Shown here: positions 36,092 to 44,874 of the stretch, piece after piece | Layout: each line of letters opens with the position of its first letter | How positions within the stretch are numbered: the first letter of the stretch is position 1 | Assembly (NCBI GenBank): GCA_945883235.1 | Contig: CAMCXF010000005.1 | Location: forward strand, 62,001 to 126,000 | Reading direction: 5' to 3' | DNA length: 64,000 nucleotides | Source of the DNA: Phenylobacterium deserti | GTDB taxonomy: Bacteria; Pseudomonadota; Alphaproteobacteria; Caulobacterales; Caulobacteraceae | Notes under the pieces: generated by a model | What the model saw: only the letters and a program-made list of their open reading frames with translations | Told to the model about the DNA's origin: nothing | The model's database searches: none | Made by a program: the position numbers and the translations under genes

Positions 36092-38257
36092 TCAGACCGC
36101 GAGGTAGAATTTGCGCGCGAGCGTTTCAATCTCGTTGCGGACCGTACCTGCGCTGGATTTCAGCAAGGCGGTGACACCCTTGCGGGCCGCCTCGCGGTCG
36201 CAACCGAGCACCATCTGTTTGACTGGGCCAATCCCGGCGGGCGGCATCGACAGCCTTTCAAAGCCCAACGCCACCAGCGCAAAGGCCTCCAGGGGTCGTC
36301 CCGCCATCTCGCCACAGACGCTGACCGGGGTGTTGAACTCCGCGCAAGACCTCTGGATGGTTTCGAGCGCGCGCAGGGCCGGCGGCGAAAGTGGATCATA
36401 ACGCTCCGCCACCCGGGGGTTCCCCCGGTCCGCCGCGAACAGATACTGCATCAGGTCATTGGTCCCGACGCTGACGAAATCGGTCATTGGTAGCAAGGCG
36501 TCCAGGTGCCAGATCAACGACGGCGCCTCGATCATCGCCCCGACATCAAGTCGAGAGGGTTCCGGTCGACCCCGCCGCAGGGCCCAGGCGACCTCGGTGT
36601 CAACCAGGGCTCGGGCGGCCCGGAACTCGTCCACACTGGCCACCAGCGGGAACATGATCCGCAAGGGCCGGCCCTTGGATGCCGCGATCAACGCTCGAAG
36701 TTGCAGCCTCAGCAGCGCCGGCCGATCCAGGCCCATGCGGATCGCCCGCCAGCCCAGCGCCGGGTTGTCCTCGCGCTCGGCCTCCATGTAGGGCAACACC
36801 TTGTCGCCGCCCAGGTCCAGCGTGCGGAAGGTCACCGGCAGGTCGCCGGCCGCATCCATCACTCGCGAGTAAAGCGCCGTCTGGGCGTTGAAGCGCGGCA
36901 TCTCCTCGGAGACCATGAACTGGAACTCGGTGCGGAACAGGCCGATCCCCTCGGCACCGGTGTCGCCCAGGCTTTCCAGATCGACATCCAGTCCGGCGTT
37001 CATCAGTAGCGTGATTTTAGCGCCATCGCGGGTGACGGCTGGTGTATCCTTCAGCTTGGCGAATTCGGCCTTGCGCTGGCGGCGGACATCGATGCGGGCC
37101 TGGATCGCCTTCACCACGTCGGGCCGCGGACGCAGATAGGCCTCGCCGGTTTCAGCGTCGACGATCACCCGGTCGCCTTCGGAGACCCGGTCCCGCAGCC
37201 CCTGAAGACGACCTACACAAGGGATGTCGAGAGCCTTGGCCACAATGGTGGCATGGCTCGCCGAAGAGCCTTCTTCCAGCAACAACCCGCGCAATTTGGT
37301 GCGGTCATATTCCAGCAGGTCGGCAGGCCCGAGGTTGCGGGCGATCAATACGGCGTTGTCAGGCAGCTCGCGGGCCACGCTGCCATTGCCGGCCAGATGG
37401 CGCAGCAGCCGGTCGTTGAGATCTTCCAGGTCGTGCAACCGCTCCCGCAGATAGGGGTCCCGCGCCTGTCCCAGACGGGCGCGGTGTTCGGAGCGCACCC
37501 GTTCCACGGCCGCCTCGGCGGTCAGGCCGTTCTTGACCGCTTCCTCGAGGTTGCGGTTCCAGCTGCCGGAATGCGCAAACATCCGGTAGCTTTCCAGCAC
37601 GTCATATGAGGCGTCGACCAGGCCGTGCTGGCCCTCCAGCATCTGGTCGATCTGGGCCCTGAGCGCGGCCAGCGCGGTATTCAGCCGCAGTTCCTCAGCG
37701 ACCACGTCGTCGGACAGAAGTTGTGACGATGCGACTGGCGGCTCGTGAAGCACGACGACGCCATAGGCCAGACCCTCGGCGAACTTGGACCCTATCAGGC
37801 GCTCCGGTCGCCGGGGCGACAGCTCCACGCCGTCCAGATCCTCGACCGAGATCAGCTCGCCCGACGCGACCATTTCGGCCAGCACCATGGCGACGATCTG
37901 CAGGTCCTCGACCTCGTCGTCGGTATAGACCCGTGCCGTGCGGTTCTGCACCACCAGCACCCCTATGGCCCGCCCGCCCCGCAACAGGGGCACGCCCAGG
38001 AACGCGTGGTAGGGGTCTTCGCCGGTTTCGGGCCGATACGAGAACGCCGGGTGCTCAGGCGCATCGGCCAGGTTGAGCGGCGCGCCCTGCTTCATGATCT
38101 CGCCGACCAGGCCCTCGCCGGGCTTCATACGCGTGACGTGGACGGCCTTGTCGTCGAGGCCTTCGGTGGCGAAGAACTCCATTTCGCCATTGGCGCGACG
38201 CAGGTAGATCGAGCAGACCTCCGCCACCATCGACAGCGCGATCGTGCGCACAACCAT
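36092..38257 (-). CDS. ptsP: Phosphoenolpyruvate-protein phosphotransferase PtsP with GAF domain
   Basis: Enzyme I of the nitrogen phosphotransfer system. I annotate the ATG at 38257 (721 residues) but the GAF domain clearly extends further: upstream in frame, bases 38258 to about 38353 encode LASQIAPRGQRSLLKQIREA and LAGGGPAQQRLD, which complete its first helix. No ATG, GTG or TTG lies between the upstream TAA and 38257. A CTG at 38353 with GGGAGG about 14 bases before it is possible. The body has the phospho-His motif SSASHATIVAKALDIPCVGR, GIGLFRTEFQFMVSEEMPRF and the C-terminal PEP barrel ending SVGTNDLMQYLFAADRGNPR. It donates phosphate to NPr and can influence (p)ppGpp in Caulobacter. 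Confidence 0.88.
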   Translation of the reverse strand: MVVRTIALSMVAEVCSIYLRRANGEMEFFATEGLDDKAVHVTRMKPGEGLVGEIMKQGAPLNLADAPEHPAFSYRPETGEDPYHAFLGVPLLRGGRAIGVLVVQNRTARVYTDDEVEDLQIVAMVLAEMVASGELISVEDLDGVELSPRRPERLIGSKFAEGLAYGVVVLHEPPVASSQLLSDDVVAEELRLNTALAALRAQIDQMLEGQHGLVDASYDVLESYRMFAHSGSWNRNLEEAVKNGLTAEAAVERVRSEHRARLGQARDPYLRERLHDLEDLNDRLLRHLAGNGSVARELPDNAVLIARNLGPADLLEYDRTKLRGLLLEEGSSASHATIVAKALDIPCVGRLQGLRDRVSEGDRVIVDAETGEAYLRPRPDVVKAIQARIDVRRQRKAEFAKLKDTPAVTRDGAKITLLMNAGLDVDLESLGDTGAEGIGLFRTEFQFMVSEEMPRFNAQTALYSRVMDAAGDLPVTFRTLDLGGDKVLPYMEAEREDNPALGWRAIRMGLDRPALLRLQLRALIAASKGRPLRIMFPLVASVDEFRAARALVDTEVAWALRRGRPEPSRLDVGAMIEAPSLIWHLDALLPMTDFVSVGTNDLMQYLFAADRGNPRVAERYDPLSPPALRALETIQRSCAEFNTPVSVCGEMAGRPLEAFALVALGFERLSMPPAGIGPVKQMVLGCDREAARKGVTALLKSSAGTVRNEIETLARKFYLAV

Positions 38258-38502
38258 GTCCAGACGCTGCTGCGCTGGCCCTCCGCCGGCCAGCGCCTCG
38301 CGGATCTGCTTCAGCAGGCTCCGCTGCCCCCGAGGGGCGATCTGTGAGGCCAGGTTTGGCGAAACGTCCTCCCGTACTTCCGTCGTTCCTTAACAGATCG
38401 GTCTTTCAGAATAGAGACTGAATGCACGGGCGTGCCCCGATACCGGCGTTTGCCTGGACAGTAGGCATGGCGGGACGGAACGCGGCGTCCTAAATTGAAA
38501 AC

Positions 38503-39879
38503 GTGAACGCGGAAAACGACATACCCCTGAACTTCACCCCGCCCGGTGTGATCCCGCCGGAGGAACCGCTGCCGTTCTTCCACGCTCTGTGGAAGTTGAT
38601 GGACAATCCCATCGAGGCCTGGCCCCGGGCGGTCTATGAGGAACCGTACTTCCTCAGCGGCACTGACCGGCAGATGGTCCTCTATGCGGCCGATCCTTCG
38701 ATGTTGAAGGATATCCTGCTCGACAAGGCCGAGGCCTTTCCCAAGGACTGGATGTTCGACCGGGTGACCAAGCCCGCGCTGGGCGAGGGCCTGCTGACCG
38801 CCCAGGGTGACCACTGGCGCTGGCAGCGCCGCGCCGCCGCCCCCGGTTTTCGGCCCGACAACGTGGCCGCCATGACACCGGTGATGGTCCAGGCCGCCGA
38901 GGCCGCGCTGGCCCGATGGCGTGACCGGGGCGAGGGTGCGCGCCTCGACATCGCCACCGAGATGACCGGCATCACCTTCCAGGTGATCCTCGACACAATG
39001 CTGTCTGGGGGCGAGGGGATCGACGTGCCCGCCGCTGCGCGGATGATCACCGACTATCTGGAGACCCTGGGCAAGATCACCCCCGCTGACCTGCTGCAGT
39101 GGCCCACCTGGACGCGGGTGGCTTTGGCCCCACGTGGCTACCGGGCCATGGTGTCGCTGAAGGCCATGGTCGACCGCATGGTGACTGCCCGTCGACGAGC
39201 TTCGGCGCGCGGCGATCTGGTCGACATGCTGATGCAGGCCAAGGATCCTGAGACAGGCCGCCAGATGGACGATGTCCTGCTGCGCGACAATCTGCTGACC
39301 TTCATTGGTGCCGGCCACGAAACCACCGCGCTGGCGCTGACCTGGTCGCTCTACCTGCTGGGCGCGGATCCGCCCACGGCCGCCCGAGTGCGCGCCGAGA
39401 TTGCGCAGGTCGCCGGTGAGGCCACCCTGACCCACGCCCACGTCGAGCGTCTGACCTTCACCCGCCAGGTGGTGCAGGAGGCGATGCGTCTCTACCCCTC
39501 CCTGCCGCTGATGAGCCGGATGTGCGCGGAGGACGTCGAGGTCGGTGGCCTGAATGTGACCAAGGGCACCTTCGTCTTCATCCCGATCTATGCCATCCAC
39601 CGTCACCGCCTATTGTGGGACGACCCTGACGTCTTCGACCCCGATCGCTTCAGTCCGGAACGCAGCGCCGGTCGCCACCGCTTCGCCTACCTGCCCTTCG
39701 GCGCCGGCCCCCGCGTCTGCATCGGCCAGGCCTTCGCCCAGACCGAGACCGTCGCCATCCTTGCCACCCTGGTGCGCGGCGCAACGCTGGAACCCGACCC
39801 GGGCCACAGAATCCGACCCCTGATGCGGGTTTCCATGCGCCCCGAGGGGGGAATGCCGATGACGCTCCGGTTGGGGTAG
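38503..39879 (+). CDS. Cytochrome P450, CYP4/CYP102-like class
   Basis: The 458-residue P450 starts at GTG 38503. Motifs are WRWQRRAAAPGFRPDNVAAM (C-helix WxxxR), LLTFIGAGHETTALALTWSL (I-helix), QEAMRLYPSLPLMSRM (ExxR), HRLLWDDPDVFDPDRFSPER and the heme loop LPFGAGPRVCIGQAFAQTET with Cys at 406. This loop style (FGxGPRxCIG) is typical of the larger eukaryote-like bacterial P450s that hydroxylate fatty acids or terpenes, in contrast to the CYP153-like gene at 20488. There is no fused reductase. It is divergent from ptsP and followed by a hydrolase-membrane fusion gene. Confidence 0.9.
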   Translation: MNAENDIPLNFTPPGVIPPEEPLPFFHALWKLMDNPIEAWPRAVYEEPYFLSGTDRQMVLYAADPSMLKDILLDKAEAFPKDWMFDRVTKPALGEGLLTAQGDHWRWQRRAAAPGFRPDNVAAMTPVMVQAAEAALARWRDRGEGARLDIATEMTGITFQVILDTMLSGGEGIDVPAAARMITDYLETLGKITPADLLQWPTWTRVALAPRGYRAMVSLKAMVDRMVTARRRASARGDLVDMLMQAKDPETGRQMDDVLLRDNLLTFIGAGHETTALALTWSLYLLGADPPTAARVRAEIAQVAGEATLTHAHVERLTFTRQVVQEAMRLYPSLPLMSRMCAEDVEVGGLNVTKGTFVFIPIYAIHRHRLLWDDPDVFDPDRFSPERSAGRHRFAYLPFGAGPRVCIGQAFAQTETVAILATLVRGATLEPDPGHRIRPLMRVSMRPEGGMPMTLRLG

Positions 39880-39886
39880 TGGCTCT

Positions 39887-39912
39887 ACCTCCCGCCGCTT
39901 CGTGGGGGAGGT
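39887..39912. repeat. Short palindromic repeat
   Basis: ACCTCCC (39887-39893) pairs with GGGAGGT (39906-39912) around CGCCGCTTCGTGG-like loop sequence. It resembles a half unit of the intergenic palindromes seen elsewhere in the window, and lies between the P450 stop and the hydrolase gene. Confidence 0.45.
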
Positions 39913-39986
39913 GAGGATACGCTTGAGCTTCCGCCGCACCCGGCGCATCGTCCCCGCAACAAGAGAACACCCCGGGGGGCAACGTA

Positions 39987-41711
39987 ATGCGGAAGTGGCT
40001 GGCATTTGGTCTGGCGTGGGCCTTGATCCTGGGCGGCGCGTTCCTGGCGCATTCCATCCAGACGTCCGGCGGCACCACAGTCACTGAAGTGCGCATTCGG
40101 GCGGAGGAGGGGGTCACCGTCTCCGGCTTGCTCTACACCCCATCCAACGCCACCGCACAGACACCGGCCCCGGCGGTGCTGGTCTCCCACGGCTATATCA
40201 ACACCCGCGAGATGCAGAGCCCCTTTGCCATCGAGCTGGCCCGGCGCGGGTTCGTGGTGCTGGCCATGGACATGACTGGCCACGGTTATTCCGGCGGCAT
40301 CGTGGGCACGGCGGGCTTCGGCGGGCCAGCGGCTTTGCGCTACCTGCGCAGCCTGCCGATCGTGGACAAGGCCAACGTCGGCATGGAGGGGCACTCCATG
40401 GGAAGCGGGCCGGTGATGGCGGCGGCCGTCGAGGTTCCCGACGGCTATCGCGCAATCGTGCTGGAAGGCTCCACCCCAGGTCTGCTGGGTGCCAAGGCCC
40501 CGGCAAATCCCCGGAATCTCGCGGTCGTGTTCGGCCAGTACGACGAGTTTGCCGGCCTGATGTGGGGCGTTCCCAAGGGCTCTCTGGTCGCCACCTCGCC
40601 CAAGCTGGCAAAGGTTTTCGGCGTCACCGGGCCGGTCGAGGTCGGCCGCGTCTATGGCTCGGTTGCGGAGGGGACGGCCCGCGTGCTGCTAAATCCCCCG
40701 ATCACCCACCCGTGGGAGCATTTCTCCGGGTCCGGTGTCGGTGACGCCGTGACGTGGTTCCAGAAGACCTTGCCGGCGCCTCGGGCTATGGTGGCCAACG
40801 ACCAGATCTGGCTCTGGAAAGAGATCGGGACCCTGATTGCCTTTGCCGGCATGGTCTACCTGATCCTGGCGACCTTTGACTTGCTACTGGGGTTTGCGCC
40901 CTTCGCCTCGCTGGCGCAGCCGGCGCAGCCGCTTGCAGAGCGGCGCGACGGACGCTGGTGGCAGGGTCTGGCGATCACCGCCGCCCTACCAGCCCTGACC
41001 TACTTCCCCCTTATGAAGGTGGGGCAGCTGTTCTTCCCGATGGCCCTGTTCCCGCAGTGGATCCAGAATCAGCTGCTGGTCTGGGCGCTGGGGACCGCTC
41101 TCATCACCCTGGTGATCGGCCTGGTGCTCAAGCGCGGCAAGCCGACCTTCACCAACCGCTGGGCTCTGTCGCTGGGCGCGGCGGTGGTGACCATGGCGGT
41201 GGCCTACCTGTCGCTGGTGCTGGTCGACGGTTTGTTCAAGGTCGACTACCGGTTTTGGGTGCTGGGGCTGAAGCCGCTGGACGCGACGCGGGCGATGCAG
41301 CTGCCGGCCTATCTGGTGCTCTGGACGCTGTTCTTCCTGGTGGCGCTGCGGGCGCTGGCCATCAACTTGCCGGTGCGCGGCGAAGGCCTCATCGCCCAGG
41401 TCGGCTGGGCCAAGACCGCCATGGCCGGCGGGTTCCTGGTGCTGGTGGTCTGGCAGTACGCGGCCCTGTTCACCACCGGCCTGCTGGCCACGCCCACCGA
41501 GCCGCTGAACGTCATCGTCGCGATCCAGTTCATCCCCCTGCTGGCGGTCGTGGGGGTGATCGCAGCCTTTACCTGGCGGCGGACCAATTCCTACGTGCCG
41601 GGCGCGCTGATCTGCGCTCTGTTGATCAGCTGGTACATGACCTCCGGCACCGCCAATCATCGCCAGCCAGGGTTCGAGCCGCAGCTCCCGGGAGCTAGTG
41701 CGCGGCGCTAA
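39987..41711 (+). CDS. Alpha/beta hydrolase fused to polytopic membrane domain
   Basis: This 574-residue protein begins with a membrane anchor (WLAFGLAWALILGGAFLA). A periplasmic-type alpha/beta hydrolase follows (about 35-270), with APAVLVSHGYINTREMQSPF, GFVVLAMDMTGHGYSGGIVG and the nucleophile elbow GMEGHSMGSGPVMAAAVEVP. From about 285 the protein has many hydrophobic helices (such as IGTLIAFAGMVYLILATFDL and ALGTALITLVIGLVLKRGKP), at least seven, to the end. Such hydrolase-plus-membrane proteins are found in bacteria but not well characterised. It probably hydrolyses a lipid-like ester at the membrane. The 3' end overlaps the convergent SufR-like regulator gene by 17 bases. Confidence 0.8.
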   Translation: MRKWLAFGLAWALILGGAFLAHSIQTSGGTTVTEVRIRAEEGVTVSGLLYTPSNATAQTPAPAVLVSHGYINTREMQSPFAIELARRGFVVLAMDMTGHGYSGGIVGTAGFGGPAALRYLRSLPIVDKANVGMEGHSMGSGPVMAAAVEVPDGYRAIVLEGSTPGLLGAKAPANPRNLAVVFGQYDEFAGLMWGVPKGSLVATSPKLAKVFGVTGPVEVGRVYGSVAEGTARVLLNPPITHPWEHFSGSGVGDAVTWFQKTLPAPRAMVANDQIWLWKEIGTLIAFAGMVYLILATFDLLLGFAPFASLAQPAQPLAERRDGRWWQGLAITAALPALTYFPLMKVGQLFFPMALFPQWIQNQLLVWALGTALITLVIGLVLKRGKPTFTNRWALSLGAAVVTMAVAYLSLVLVDGLFKVDYRFWVLGLKPLDATRAMQLPAYLVLWTLFFLVALRALAINLPVRGEGLIAQVGWAKTAMAGGFLVLVVWQYAALFTTGLLATPTEPLNVIVAIQFIPLLAVVGVIAAFTWRRTNSYVPGALICALLISWYMTSGTANHRQPGFEPQLPGASARR

Positions 41712-42321
41712 TCCGGTAAGCGCACCGCCTGGCACCGGCCAGAATGTGGTCGGTGCGTTCGACCGTGACGTCTGGCCCCATGACGTCACGGAAAACCTGC
41801 AGTTCGGCGCGGCAAAATCCCTGGCAGGCGGCTGCCGCCGCGCAGATGGGGCAGTGGTTTTCCACGAGCAGGAAGCCGCCGCCAGGGTCGGGCGAGCAGT
41901 CGGCCATATAGCCTTCCGCCGTCCGAAGCTCAGTCAGGCGGGCCACGCGGGCCGCGAGGCTCTGCAAGGGTGCCAGCGCCTGGGCATAGGATTGGGTCGT
42001 CACCGCTTCGCGCCGCGCGATCAGCCGGTCGACACCGCCGTCGCCGAACTCGGCGCGCACCGCGTCCAGCATTTCGACGGTCAGTTGGGCGTGGGTGTCG
42101 GAGAACCGCGCCTGGGCCGCCAGAGTTAGCGACCAGATTCGCCGCGGACGGCCAACGCCGCGCCGTTCGTCGGCGTGGGAAATCAGACCCTCCGCGACAA
42201 GGCGCTCCAGCTGCTGCAGGGTCGTCTGGCGGCTGACGCCCAGCGTGACAGCCAGCGCCAGCGTCTCCGCCGGGCCACGGGTCTTGAGCAGGAACAGGAT
42301 GCGGTCAGCGGGAGTGTTCAT
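41695..42321 (-). CDS. SufR-like DeoR/ArsR-type regulator with cysteine cluster
   Basis: From ATG 42321 the regulator has 208 residues. Residues about 1-65 are a winged helix (ADRILFLLKTRGPAETLALA, SRQTTLQQLERLVAEGLISH, then GRPRRIWSLT). The C-terminal half ends with CSPDPGGGFLLVENHCPICA and AAAACQGFCRAELQVFRDV, a cysteine pattern like SufR, which uses an iron-sulfur cluster to sense iron or oxidative stress. It is divergent from an MFS exporter and probably controls it and itself. Upstream of the start there is no Shine-Dalgarno sequence, only TTGTCAA directly before ATG, so it may be translated from a leaderless mRNA. The extension to 42519 is not coding. Confidence 0.82.
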   Translation of the reverse strand: MNTPADRILFLLKTRGPAETLALAVTLGVSRQTTLQQLERLVAEGLISHADERRGVGRPRRIWSLTLAAQARFSDTHAQLTVEMLDAVRAEFGDGGVDRLIARREAVTTQSYAQALAPLQSLAARVARLTELRTAEGYMADCSPDPGGGFLLVENHCPICAAAAACQGFCRAELQVFRDVMGPDVTVERTDHILAGARRCAYRISAAH

Positions 42322-42373
42322 TTGACAATCTATATGTTGCAAAATCAACGCGTGCCGTCTAGTCAAATTTGAC
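42322..42373. promoter_or_regulatory. Divergent promoter region with GTCAAATTTGAC palindrome
   Basis: The 52-base gap between the SufR-like gene and the MFS gene holds a perfect 12-base palindrome GTCAAATTTGAC (42362-42373) touching the MFS ATG. A related TTTGAC half lies at 42321-42326 by the regulator start, and a GTTG-CAAAAT-CAAC dyad in the middle. Both starts lack a Shine-Dalgarno site. The spacing suggests an autoregulated operator overlapping both transcript starts. Confidence 0.45.
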
Positions 42374-43783
42374 ATGAGTGAAGCTGTCAAAACCAGGGAT
42401 CCCGCCAACAGCTGGGCAGATCTGCTGGCCGACGGGCGACTGCCTCGCTTCGCCCTGATCTGCCTGGGCGTCTGGTTGAACGCGGCCGACAGTCTGGTCA
42501 CGGCCACCATCATGCCCAACGTTGGCGCGGATCTGGGCGGCTATGCCTACTTCGCCTGGGCCACGGCCGGGTTTCTGGTCGGTGCCATCATGGCAGGCGC
42601 CAGCGCCGGACGATTGTCCGAGCAGTTCGGCCTTCGCCTCGCCACCGCGCTGGCCGGAGCCATCATGGCGGTGGGCTGCGTGATGAGCGCGCTGGCCCCG
42701 GATATCACCATGTTCCTTGCCGGTCGCGTGGTGCAGGGCCTGGGCAGCGGCTGGATCTCGGGCTTCGCGATGGTGGCCATCGCGCTGCTGTTCCCCGAGC
42801 GCCACCTGGCCCGGGTGTTTGCCGCCGTGACCTTCGTCTGGGGTGTGGCCACGGTTCTGGGCCCGCTGGTCGGCGGGCTGGTGGTCGAGACGGCGGACTG
42901 GCGCGATGTCTTCTGGTTGTTTGCACTGCAGGCGGCGGTGTTCGCGGTGGCTGCACCGTTTCTGCTGGCTGGTTCTGCGAAGGGGCAGGGCGGCCCCGGA
43001 ATTCCTTGGGTCCAGTTGGGCGTCCTGTCCGTCGGTGTTGTCTCTATCGCGATGGCCAACATCCTTGACGATCTGGCGTCGGCCGCAGGATTGGTGGTCG
43101 CGGGCTTTGCTGTCCTGGCGCTGGTGATCTGGATCGATGGGCGGGCGAAAGTCAGGCTGCTTCCGGTGACCGCAGGCGATCTGCGGACGGTGGTGGGCGC
43201 GGGCTATCTGGCCATGTTTGCCATGACGGCCGCCACCATGGGGTTCGGCATCTACGGGCCTCCAATTCTGCAACAGCTTCGCGGGTTCTCCCCGCTGTGG
43301 GCCGGTTATGCCATCGGCTCAGAGGCCATGGCCTGGACCCTTGCCGGCATCGCGGTGGCGGGAGTCACGGGGGCCTGGGACGGGCGCTGGATCCGTATCG
43401 GCGCGGCGTGCCTGATCGCCAGCCTGGTGATCCTGACGTGGGCAATGGCCGATGGGCCCTTGGCCTGGGTGCTGATTGGCGGCGCGCTGATGGGAGTGGC
43501 GTTCGGGTTCTCATTCGCCTTCATGACGCGGCGTATTATGGCCGCGCTGTCCGATGAGGACCGCGCCATCGGCTCGTCGGCCGTCTCCGCCGTCCGCCAG
43601 ACCGGTGCGGCTGCGGGTGCAGCGATCTCAGGTGTGGCGGCCAATATGGCAGGCTTCTCGCACGGCCTGACCGAGGCCAGCGCCCGCTCGGCCGCGATCT
43701 GGGTGTTTGCCTCTGTTGTCCCCATCGCACTTGTCGGGGCATGGGCGGCGTTCAGGATGACGAGGGTCGCAGAGGAAACCTGA
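42374..43783 (+). CDS. MFS transporter (drug-efflux type)
   Basis: The 469-residue inner-membrane protein has about 14 hydrophobic helices. Motifs include ATIMPNVGADLGGYAYFAWA (start of helices 1-2), GASAGRLSEQFGLRLATALA (MFS motif A region) and VVQGLGSGWISGFAMVAIAL and VFAAVTFVWGVATVLGPLVG (motif C type GxxxGPxxGG-like). That, and FAMTAATMGFGIYGPPILQQ in the second half, fit multidrug exporters of the DHA2 group. It is divergent from a Cys-containing regulator and may export a compound that damages iron-sulfur proteins, an inference. No membrane-fusion or outer-membrane partner is present. Confidence 0.85.
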   Translation: MSEAVKTRDPANSWADLLADGRLPRFALICLGVWLNAADSLVTATIMPNVGADLGGYAYFAWATAGFLVGAIMAGASAGRLSEQFGLRLATALAGAIMAVGCVMSALAPDITMFLAGRVVQGLGSGWISGFAMVAIALLFPERHLARVFAAVTFVWGVATVLGPLVGGLVVETADWRDVFWLFALQAAVFAVAAPFLLAGSAKGQGGPGIPWVQLGVLSVGVVSIAMANILDDLASAAGLVVAGFAVLALVIWIDGRAKVRLLPVTAGDLRTVVGAGYLAMFAMTAATMGFGIYGPPILQQLRGFSPLWAGYAIGSEAMAWTLAGIAVAGVTGAWDGRWIRIGAACLIASLVILTWAMADGPLAWVLIGGALMGVAFGFSFAFMTRRIMAALSDEDRAIGSSAVSAVRQTGAAAGAAISGVAANMAGFSHGLTEASARSAAIWVFASVVPIALVGAWAAFRMTRVAEET

Positions 43784-43964
43784 ACCTCAATCCCTGGCTG
43801 GACGCCAAAGCGGCCCGACGGCGATCAGCAGCACCACGACCTTCTTCTTCAATGCTGCCGCAAACTGGCGCAACAGTTCGTCGAAAGGCAATGACCTGAC
43901 AGGTAAGGCCTTGAACCATGCGTCATCTCGCCCAGCTTGGGGAGGCGGACTTCAGGAGAATGCG

Positions 43965-44873
43965 GTGGCGCGGAAACGACCCAAGGGATTGCTGGCGATG
44001 GGCTGGGCCGCCATCGACGCTGCCGCCCGGGGCCGGACCGAGCACGCGCCGACCCTGGCCGACTATCCCGAGCATGCGGTTCGCCGCACCAGTTTCATTT
44101 CGGGTGGGCATCATGGATGGCGCATTTCGGCCATCGAGACGCCACGCGTACGGCCGGCGCCGTGGAAAATCGTGGTGACCACCGGCGCGCCGTCATGGGC
44201 GGAGTATTGGGCCGAGACCCTGGCCGAGTTGCCCTAGGACCGTGAGATGATTGTCGTCGACCGGCCCGGTTACGCAGCCTCCGAGCCGCTCCATCCGGTG
44301 CACGACATTCGCATCCAGGCGGAGGCTATGGCCTCTGTGCTGAACGCGGCCCGAGGCCAGAAGGTACTGTTGGTCGGCCAGAGCTATGGCGCAGCTATCG
44401 CCGCGATCATGGCCGAGCAGAATCCGCGCCAGGTCGCCGGCCTGGTGCTGTTGTCCGGCTTTTTCGGCGAGGCCGGCCCCACCGCCCGCTGGTTGCTGGA
44501 TGTGGGCTCCCGGACGCTGAAGCTGATCCCGCGCGACCTGCGCAACGCCGTGATCGAGGTCAACGGCCAGAAGGCCCAGCTGCCGCACGCCGAGCAGGGG
44601 CTGTCGCGCCTGCGCATCCCGATCCACATGATCCACGGCGACAAGGACGACTTCGCGCCGCTGGAAGTGGCCGAGCGGATGGCCGCCGAAACCGTAACCC
44701 GCCGCCCGATCCGTGTGGTGCGGACCGAGGGTGCCAACCACTTTCTCAACGACGGCCCGGCCGAGGTGCTGATCGCCGCCATTGAAGGCTGCATTCCGCG
44801 CAGGAAGCAGCTTTGGACCCTCCGTTGGCCCAGGTTGCCCGCCCTTTGGGGCACCAAACCCGTCTCAGCCTAG
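43965..44873 (+). pseudogene. Alpha/beta hydrolase gene interrupted by in-frame TAG
   Basis: Translation from GTG 43965 (after AGGAG) gives ARKRPKGLLAMGWAAIDAAA and then, past residue 80, IVVTTGAPSWAEYWAETLAE. A TAG follows at 44235-44237. The same frame continues DREMIVVDRPGYAASEPLHP, then VLLVGQSYGAAIAAIMAEQN with the Ser elbow, and HMIHGDKDDFAPLEVAERMA and EGANHFLNDGPAEVLIAAIE near the end. So one complete hydrolase of about 302 codons is split by one nonsense codon; TCG to TAG would restore it. The TAG overlaps TAGGA, which stands 7 bases before ATG 44247, so the C-terminal 208 residues might still be made by re-initiation. Loss of function is the simpler reading. Confidence 0.82.
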
Positions 44874-44874
44874 C

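Noticed and set aside
38311-39606. A 431-codon frame antisense to the second P450, and a 473-codon one (44782-46203) antisense to chrA
   Set aside because: Both mirror conserved genes, have low-complexity content and lack ribosome-binding sites.
43784-43920. Short minus-strand frame encoding about 35 residues (PFDELLRQFAAALKKKVVVL and onward)
   Set aside because: It has a plausible helix but no good start, ribosome-binding site or recognisable relative; it may be a gene remnant but cannot be supported.
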